Under the pieces are notes generated by a model. The model was not told the DNA's origin, did not search any database, and saw nothing but the letters and a program-made list of their open reading frames with translations. The position numbers and the translations under genes were made by a program. 9,852 nt of DNA from Chitinispirillales bacterium (GTDB lineage Bacteria > Fibrobacterota > Chitinivibrionia > Chitinivibrionales > Chitinispirillaceae), in contig JAIRUL010000040.1 of NCBI GenBank assembly GCA_031254445.1, positions 1-9,852 on the forward strand. Reading direction: 5' to 3'. Below, in pieces: positions 5,430-9,852 of this stretch; position 1 is the stretch's first letter, and every line of letters starts with the position of its first letter.

Positions 5430-5539
5430 GACACCAGCGCAAAAGATCCCGGCGGCCCCTGCCCTGTAAACTACGGCGCGGGAATTGCAGCACGCCCCAT
5501 TTCCCCATAATAGCCTTTGACTTTAAAACCTTTGACTTT

Positions 5540-5587
5540 AACGTCAACTTCAACGTCAATGTCAACGTCAATGTCAACGGCAACATC
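5540..5587. repeat. 6-bp tandem tract (AACGTC/AATGTC)
   Basis: Eight in-register hexamers: AACGTC, AACTTC, AACGTC, AATGTC, AACGTC, AATGTC, AACGGC, AACATC. The last two units match the end of the tract at 4000-4041, and both tracts run in the same orientation. It follows palindrome B after a short AAAGTC-type stretch. Confidence 0.85.
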
Positions 5588-5678
5588 AAAAGAATAAAAA
5601 TTTTGTTATACAGTTTTGGGAATAATATATATTATAGTATTATGCCGTATCGCAGCACGTGGGGCTGTGGGCTGTGGG

Positions 5679-5710
5679 TTAACCGTTTAACCGTTTAACC
5701 GTTTAATCGT
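5679..5710. repeat. 8-bp tandem repeat (TTAACCGT) upstream of icd
   Basis: TTAACCGT is repeated exactly three times (5679-5702) and followed by TTAATCGT (5703-5710). Just before it the heptamer GCTGTGG occurs twice. The repeat supplies the probable -35 box and spacer of the icd promoter. Confidence 0.9.
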
Positions 5711-5715
5711 ATAAT
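5687..5715 (+). promoter_or_regulatory. Probable promoter of icd
   Basis: A perfect TATAAT box (5710-5715) lies exactly 17 bp after TTAACC (5687-5692), which matches the -35 consensus at four of six positions. Predicted start is near 5722, giving a leader of about 40 bases. Because the -35 box and spacer are made of the octamer repeat, a change in repeat number leaves a TTAACC at the same distance. A less convincing alternative is TTGTTA (5603) with TATATA (5626). Confidence 0.6.
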
Positions 5716-5763
5716 CACCCCATAAACAGGTAAAAAACTCAAAACAAGGAAAAATTCATCTCT

Positions 5764-6978
5764 ATGGCTGCTAAAAAAGTCAAAATGGCTAACGGAGCCC
5801 TCTCTGTGCCGGATAACCCTATTATACCGTTTATTGAGGGCGACGGCACGGGGCCGGACATTTGGCGGGCGTCCCGGTTTGTGCTGGACGCGGCCGTGGA
5901 GAAGGCCTACGGCGGGAACCGGCGCGTCGAATGGAAAGAGGTTTTGGCCGGGGAGAAGGCGTTCAACGCTACGGGCAGCTGGCTGCCGGACGAGACTATC
6001 GAGGTCTTTAAGGAGTACCTTTTGGGGCTAAAGGGCCCCCTTACGACCCCCGTCGGGGGCGGGATACGCTCTTTGAACGTGGCTCTGCGCCAGATGCTCG
6101 ACCTTTACGTCTGCCTGCGCCCCGTGCGCTACTTCGCGGGCGTGCCGTCGCCGGTTAAAAATCCGGAGAAGTGCGACATGGTTATTTTTAGGGAGAACAC
6201 GGAGGACGTTTATTCCGGCAAAGAGCTTGAGATGGGGAGCGGCGACGCTAAAAAATTATTGGCGTTCCTCAACAAGGAGTTCGGGTGGGCGATCCGGGAG
6301 GATTCGGGGCTTGGGATAAAGCCTATTTCCAAGGGCGGCTCGGAGCGGCTCGTCAGGGCGGCGATTGAGTACGCCATCCAAAATAACCGCAAGAGCGTTA
6401 CCCTCGTGCACAAGGGCAACATCCAAAAGTTCACGGAGGGGGCTTTCAGGGCTTGGGGGTACGAGCTGGCCAAGCGCGAGTACGGCGATAAGGCCGTTAG
6501 CTGGGACGATTGCGGCGGGCGGCCCGAGGCGGGGAAAATTTTGATTAAGGACGCTATCGCCGATATCTTCTTCCAGCAGGCTTTAACGCGCGCCGGCGAG
6601 TTCGACGTCGTGGCCACGATGAACCTGAACGGCGACTACATCAGCGACGCGCTCGCCGCGCAGGTGGGCGGCATAGGCATCGCCCCGGGCGCGAACATCA
6701 ACTACCTGACGGGCCACGCAATCTTCGAGGCGACGCACGGCACCGCGCCAAAGTACGCGAACCAAGACAAGGTCAACCCCTCTTCCGTCGTGCTCTCCGG
6801 CGAGATGATGCTGCGGTACATGGGCTGGAACGAGGCGGCCGACCTAGTGATAAAAGGCATTGAGGGGGCAATAGCGAAAAAGACGGTCACCTACGACTTC
6901 GCAAGGCTGATGGACAACGCGGAGTGCGTATCGTGTTCGCAGTTCGGCAAAGAGGTTGTCGGGAACATGGGGCAATGA
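5764..6978 (+). CDS. icd: NADP-dependent isocitrate dehydrogenase
   Basis: This cytoplasmic TCA-cycle enzyme oxidatively decarboxylates isocitrate to 2-oxoglutarate. Its 404 residues closely follow E. coli Icd (416 residues). Substrate residues are visible: S103, N105 and R109 in [14 protein letters not shown]119 in CLRPVRYF, R143 in [10 protein letters not shown] with Y150, and K217 in LVHKGNI. Metal-binding D291 and D295 lie in [14 protein letters not shown]. The coenzyme site has K330-Y331, V337, Y377 and R381 ([13 protein letters not shown] and TYDFARL), the set that marks NADP rather than NAD preference in the E. coli enzyme. S103 is the counterpart of Ser113, the site phosphorylated by AceK in enterobacteria; whether that control exists here is unknown. 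The first ATG is right because [20 protein letters not shown] aligns to the E. coli N-terminus; its AAGGA (5746-5750) is 13 bases upstream, rather far. The stop lies inside a CAATG-type repeat. Confidence 0.97.
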   Translation: MAAKKVKMANGALSVPDNPIIPFIEGDGTGPDIWRASRFVLDAAVEKAYGGNRRVEWKEVLAGEKAFNATGSWLPDETIEVFKEYLLGLKGPLTTPVGGGIRSLNVALRQMLDLYVCLRPVRYFAGVPSPVKNPEKCDMVIFRENTEDVYSGKELEMGSGDAKKLLAFLNKEFGWAIREDSGLGIKPISKGGSERLVRAAIEYAIQNNRKSVTLVHKGNIQKFTEGAFRAWGYELAKREYGDKAVSWDDCGGRPEAGKILIKDAIADIFFQQALTRAGEFDVVATMNLNGDYISDALAAQVGGIGIAPGANINYLTGHAIFEATHGTAPKYANQDKVNPSSVVLSGEMMLRYMGWNEAADLVIKGIEGAIAKKTVTYDFARLMDNAECVSCSQFGKEVVGNMGQ

Positions 6979-7055
6979 GCAATGGGGGCGATGGCTTCAC
7001 CGATATTGCATTAGGGATGTTCTATAGAATAATGGTTCATTAATTGCCCATTGAA
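6970..7055. repeat. CAATG-rich palindromic repeat, copy 2 (diverged)
   Basis: GGGCAAT (6970-6976) and CAATGGG (6980-6986) face ATTGCCC (7043-7049) and CCCATTG (7047-7053). Read on the minus strand it contains ATCGGTGAAGCC (6993-7004), preceded by ATGCA and followed by GCC/CCC and ATTG runs, as in copy 1 (ATCGGCGAAGCC at 809-820). A 10-bp perfect palindrome TTCTATAGAA lies at 7020-7029. The element includes the icd stop codon and fills the gap to the next gene. Confidence 0.45.
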
Positions 7056-7083
7056 TAGGCTCTGCTACAAAAAGGCGGAAACA

Positions 7084-7704
7084 ATGCTAGGAATAATGAC
7101 CGGCGTCGCGGTGCTAGTCGTGCTCGTGTTCGCGGTGCTTTATGTTATCCTTGACAAGGGCGAACCGGACGCAGGCGATTCGGGGAAGCGGCGGATTCAT
7201 GTGAGCGGCGTGTACTCCATTCTCCGCAAGAGCCCGCGCGCGGAGCTCGCGGCGTTGCGCCCTAAGGAGGATGAGATTAAGAAATATTTGGCGGAAGCAA
7301 GCGAAGACGCAAGCGGCGCGCCGCTCCAAAGTTCCGACCGCGCCGCGCTGCTTAGGCACTGGAAAGCGCAGACGGAGATGAATTTGCGCGGGATCGAGGC
7401 GGGGGACAAAAGCGGCATAGCGTTTTATTATTACGATTACCCTAAGGAGTGCCCTGTTTGCGGTCCGTTTATCGCCAAGGGGAATTTTGTTACCCGCGAG
7501 GAGATATACAACAACCCGCAGATAATTCCGCCGTTCCACCTTGGGTGCGCTTGCGTGCTGGCCGCGCACCTTGGTTCTGAAAAGACTATGAAAGAGACTG
7601 CGCTCGCGGGCATGGTTCCGTTTTTCGACGGAGAGGCGCCGCCGCCGCTGCCGGAGTGGACCGCAGTCATATCACTATCCGCCATCTGCGGGGGGAAAAA
7701 TTGA
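7084..7704 (+). CDS. Membrane-anchored protein with a CxxC...HxxCxC motif (Mu gpF-like C-terminus)
   Basis: This 206-residue protein is not recognised as a named family. It has one N-terminal membrane helix (about 2-22, MLGIMTGVAVLVVLVFAVLY) with no clear cleavage site, then a soluble part that is mostly charged helix (45-110). Residues 123-157 hold C123-P-V-C126 and, after NPQIIPPFHLG, H152-x-x-C155-x-C157. This layout (CPxC, then PP-H-x-x-C-x-C) resembles the C-terminal motif of Mu gpF-like phage head-morphogenesis proteins and related folds, and could bind zinc. That similarity is by eye. The start is ATG 7084 because AAAGGCGGA lies just upstream; a TTG at 7051 would prepend unlike residues before the membrane helix. 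Its stop overlaps the next gene's TTG start by the four bases TTGA, so the two are probably translated together. Confidence 0.75.
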   Translation: MLGIMTGVAVLVVLVFAVLYVILDKGEPDAGDSGKRRIHVSGVYSILRKSPRAELAALRPKEDEIKKYLAEASEDASGAPLQSSDRAALLRHWKAQTEMNLRGIEAGDKSGIAFYYYDYPKECPVCGPFIAKGNFVTREEIYNNPQIIPPFHLGCACVLAAHLGSEKTMKETALAGMVPFFDGEAPPPLPEWTAVISLSAICGGKN

Positions 7705-9852
7705 AAACTTGCAAAAGTGAACCGCGCTCTGCGCATGTCTTAGCCGCGCTTATCATAACGTTGAGCCTATTTATTATGGCCAAAGATGCCGCGGCCATCG
7801 GCCAGTCGGCGGTTGTCACGCTTACGTTCCCGGTCGGCGCGCGCCCCACCGCTATGGGCGAGGCGTTTACGGGGCTCGCCAACGACGCCAACGCTATCTT
7901 CTACAACCCCGCCGGCCTCGGCCAGTCGCCTCTCACGCTCTCTTGGAAGACCCACATGGGCGACAGCGCGTTTACCGCGGTGGCGGCGCGCTCGGCCGCG
8001 GCGTTCGGGTCGCGCGACTACGTGTGGGGCGGATCTCACGCCGGCGTAATGCGCTTCAACGGGAAGATTTGGGAGAAGGGCGAGGTTTATTTAGTCGAGG
8101 GCGACGAGTCTTTGCGCGCCGTCGCGCAGAGGTATTTTAATAGCGACGACAAAGCCACCATCGACAACGCGCTGTGGGAAATTAGGCGGGAGAATAACCT
8201 CGGCATGAAGCGGTACGACGACTTGGTAGCGCTCCTTACGCCGCAGGCCGCCGCGTTCAAGGGCGGCGCCGCCCCGTTCAACCCCAAAGATTACGCGCGG
8301 ATGCTCATACTCCTAACGCCCGACGAGAGCGTGGGCAGCCACATCGCCGCTAAGGTGCTGCCGCAATCCATGAGCGAGCAGGCAAGGAAGGCGCTGGCCG
8401 ATAAAATCATCGACATACTCGGAAGCGAAGACCGCGGCATATCCAACGTTATCGAGCTCACAATCCCCTATACAGTAGCGGTGCGCGATACGGTCACAGC
8501 CATGGCGCTCGACGCCTCCGAGCGGCTCTGGGTAGGCACTGTTTCGGGGCTATGGCGCTATCACAACGGCAAATGGCAGCGCTTTACAGAAGATGATGGG
8601 TTCCCGTCAAACCGCGTCACCTCCATCGCTGTCTCGCCAAACGGCGACGTAGCCATCGGAACCGAGGCGGGGTTGGCATTAATGAAAGACTCGGAATGGA
8701 GCGTGTTGACAAGCGAGAACGGGTTGCCCGATTCTTACATAACGTCTTTGGCGTTCGTCGCTAGCGAGCAGCTCTATGTGGGCACGCCAAAGGGGTTAGC
8801 TAGAAAATCCGGCGGCAACGTCGCGGCTTTCGACACATCGTCGGGGCTGCTCTCGCTCGGCGTCGCCGCGCTCTTTGCAGACTCCAAGGGCCGCCTATGG
8901 ATCGGCGGCGACAACGGGATAACGATTTACTCCCCAAGCGCTAGGACGTGGACGCGCTACAAGTTTCCGGGTTCGACGGTCTACTCTTTCGCGGAGCAGT
9001 CTAACGGCGCGATTTGGATAGGCACAAACAAGGGCGTGATTACGCACAAAGCCGGCAAGACGGTAGTAGGCGGCGACGGCAAGGCGGTAACGGTTCCCGA
9101 GTGGAAAACCTACCACACGAAAAATGCGCTCAAAAACGACAACATCCGCTCTATCGCGGCTTGCGGTAAGGATATGTGGATTGCGACGGACGGCGCGATG
9201 CACCAATACGCCCACGCCGAAACGCAGGTGCTGCTCTTCTACGAGCAGTTATTGCCAGCGTTTGGAATGTCCGACCTTTGGCACGGCTTCCCCGCCGTAG
9301 TCATCCCCACCGAAGACTGGGGGACGCTCGCGTTTTCGATGAACTTCATCAATATGGGCGACAACGAGCAGTGGGATGAGCTTGAGAATTACTTGGGGAA
9401 AGCGAGGTCGTGGGAGGGCGTCTTCGGCATTTCTTACGGCTTCCCTATTAAAGAGGATTTGTCGCTTGGCCTCAACGCCAAGTACGTTTACAGCGTGCTA
9501 GACTCGAGATCCGGCGGCATCGGGCAAACATTTGCTATTGACGCCGGCATTCTCAAGAAGAATTTCCTGATTGACAAGTTCGACATCGGTTTCATGCTGC
9601 AAAACATGGGGCCAAAAATTTACTACTTGACGCCGGAAGAGGCCGACCCGATTCCGTTTTCTCTAAGGCTCGGGCTCGCTTACAAACCCGTCCAAACGCC
9701 GTTCCACGAACTCACGCTCGTTTTAGACGCATACCGCGAAGTTGTCAAAAACTACTACGACAAGGGCCCCGACCCGTTTTGGGTAGCTCTATGGACGGGC
9801 ATGTTAGCCAACAACGAGACGGCCTTTAAGGAGGAGATACAAGAGATAAACG
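7701..9852 (+). CDS. PorV/PorQ-family outer-membrane protein with nested beta-propeller (3' end beyond window)
   Basis: At least 717 residues; the gene runs off the right edge. A signal peptide (MKTCKSEPRSAHVLAALIIT, then a hydrophobic stretch) ends near KDAAA/IG at about residue 34. Residues 38-70 carry the PorV/UPF0164 start, FPVGARPTAMGEAFTGLAND then AIFYNPAGL. A propeller-type blade follows (YVWGGSHAGVMRFNGKIWE, 107-125), then 140 residues of other sequence with a LysM-like stretch (VEGDESLRAVAQRYF, 132-146), then six more blades at 264-507, each with LWVGT/IWIGT-x-x-G-type motifs. The barrel resumes at about 510 (SMNFINMG, SLGLNAKYVYSVL, IGFMLQNMGPKIYYLT, FSLRLGLAYKP). PorV-type barrels sit in the outer membrane, some serving type IX secretion. 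The start is TTG 7701, overlapping the previous stop, with GGGGGGA (7690-7696) upstream; it is the start that gives a full signal peptide. Confidence 0.85.
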   Translation, partial: MKTCKSEPRSAHVLAALIITLSLFIMAKDAAAIGQSAVVTLTFPVGARPTAMGEAFTGLANDANAIFYNPAGLGQSPLTLSWKTHMGDSAFTAVAARSAAAFGSRDYVWGGSHAGVMRFNGKIWEKGEVYLVEGDESLRAVAQRYFNSDDKATIDNALWEIRRENNLGMKRYDDLVALLTPQAAAFKGGAAPFNPKDYARMLILLTPDESVGSHIAAKVLPQSMSEQARKALADKIIDILGSEDRGISNVIELTIPYTVAVRDTVTAMALDASERLWVGTVSGLWRYHNGKWQRFTEDDGFPSNRVTSIAVSPNGDVAIGTEAGLALMKDSEWSVLTSENGLPDSYITSLAFVASEQLYVGTPKGLARKSGGNVAAFDTSSGLLSLGVAALFADSKGRLWIGGDNGITIYSPSARTWTRYKFPGSTVYSFAEQSNGAIWIGTNKGVITHKAGKTVVGGDGKAVTVPEWKTYHTKNALKNDNIRSIAACGKDMWIATDGAMHQYAHAETQVLLFYEQLLPAFGMSDLWHGFPAVVIPTEDWGTLAFSMNFINMGDNEQWDELENYLGKARSWEGVFGISYGFPIKEDLSLGLNAKYVYSVLDSRSGGIGQTFAIDAGILKKNFLIDKFDIGFMLQNMGPKIYYLTPEEADPIPFSLRLGLAYKPVQTPFHELTLVLDAYREVVKNYYDKGPDPFWVALWTGMLANNETAFKEEIQEIN

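Larger units (their letters stand above)
5162..5525 (-). repeat. Long imperfect inverted-repeat element, copy B (inverted relative to copy A)
   Basis: Read on the minus strand, this matches copy A (1768-2133) along its length with scattered substitutions and a few small indels. Hairpins lie at 5259-5286 (AAGG type) and 5402-5429 (GGGG type), and the central arms at 5315-5333 and 5355-5373. The GGGG-type hairpin is on the right, showing the inverse orientation. Differences include ACGAAAGCATATAAGG in A versus ACGTAAGCCGCTCAGG in B (minus strand), and a one-base indel near 5225-5235 that shifts every reading frame relative to copy A. Left and right arms are about 150 bases each. Confidence 0.85.

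Noticed and set aside
5603..5635. Alternative AT-rich promoter and 14-bp palindrome (ATAATATATATTAT) upstream of icd
   Set aside because: AT-rich DNA gives many chance matches; the TATAAT box at 5710 is closer and better spaced. The palindrome may be an operator, but nothing supports that.

Overview
The window looks like a chromosomal segment from a Gram-negative (diderm) bacterium. Coding DNA is GC-rich and intergenic DNA is AT-rich and full of repeats. Two or three exported lipoproteins, a type IV prepilin peptidase and a PorV/PorQ-type outer-membrane barrel with a nested beta-propeller point to the Fibrobacterota/FCB group or a gut spirochaete. That taxonomic guess is inference only; no rRNA or marker gene is present to fix it.

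Layout, left to right: (1) an ankyrin-repeat protein (128-748) with its own probable promoter, followed by a palindromic CAATG-rich repeat (754-860). (2) A STAS anti-anti-sigma-like protein (1014-1367) overlapping a small BamE/SmpA-like lipoprotein (1339-1695). (3) A gene-free stretch (1696-2228) occupied by a ~365-bp long inverted repeat flanked by arrays of a 9-bp repeat. (4) A CvpA-family membrane protein (2229-2807) joined by a one-base overlap to prepilin peptidase (2807-3625). (5) On the minus strand, tRNA-Gly(CCC) (3734-3804) and an FGE/SUMF1-fold lipoprotein (4040-4837), with a plus-strand terminator-like hairpin and a hexamer tract between them. (6) A second, inverted copy of the long palindrome (5162-5525) with its own 9-bp and 6-bp arrays. 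(7) NADP-dependent isocitrate dehydrogenase (5764-6978), whose probable promoter lies partly in an octamer repeat. (8) A possible two-gene unit of a membrane-anchored Cys/His-motif protein (7084-7704) and a PorV/PorQ barrel carrying a beta-propeller (7701 to the window edge).

The genes do not form one pathway. They are short independent units: a likely regulatory/envelope pair (STAS plus lipoprotein), cvpA-pilD (membrane and pilin or pseudopilin processing), central metabolism (icd), and an envelope unit at the right end. The most unusual content is the repeat system. Two copies of a large structured palindrome, judged by eye to be more than 90% alike, sit in opposite orientation about 3 kb apart. 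Each contains two 28-nt hairpins whose sequences differ but keep complementarity, and both are embedded in AAAGTC-based short tandem repeats. I do not recognise this element as a named family.
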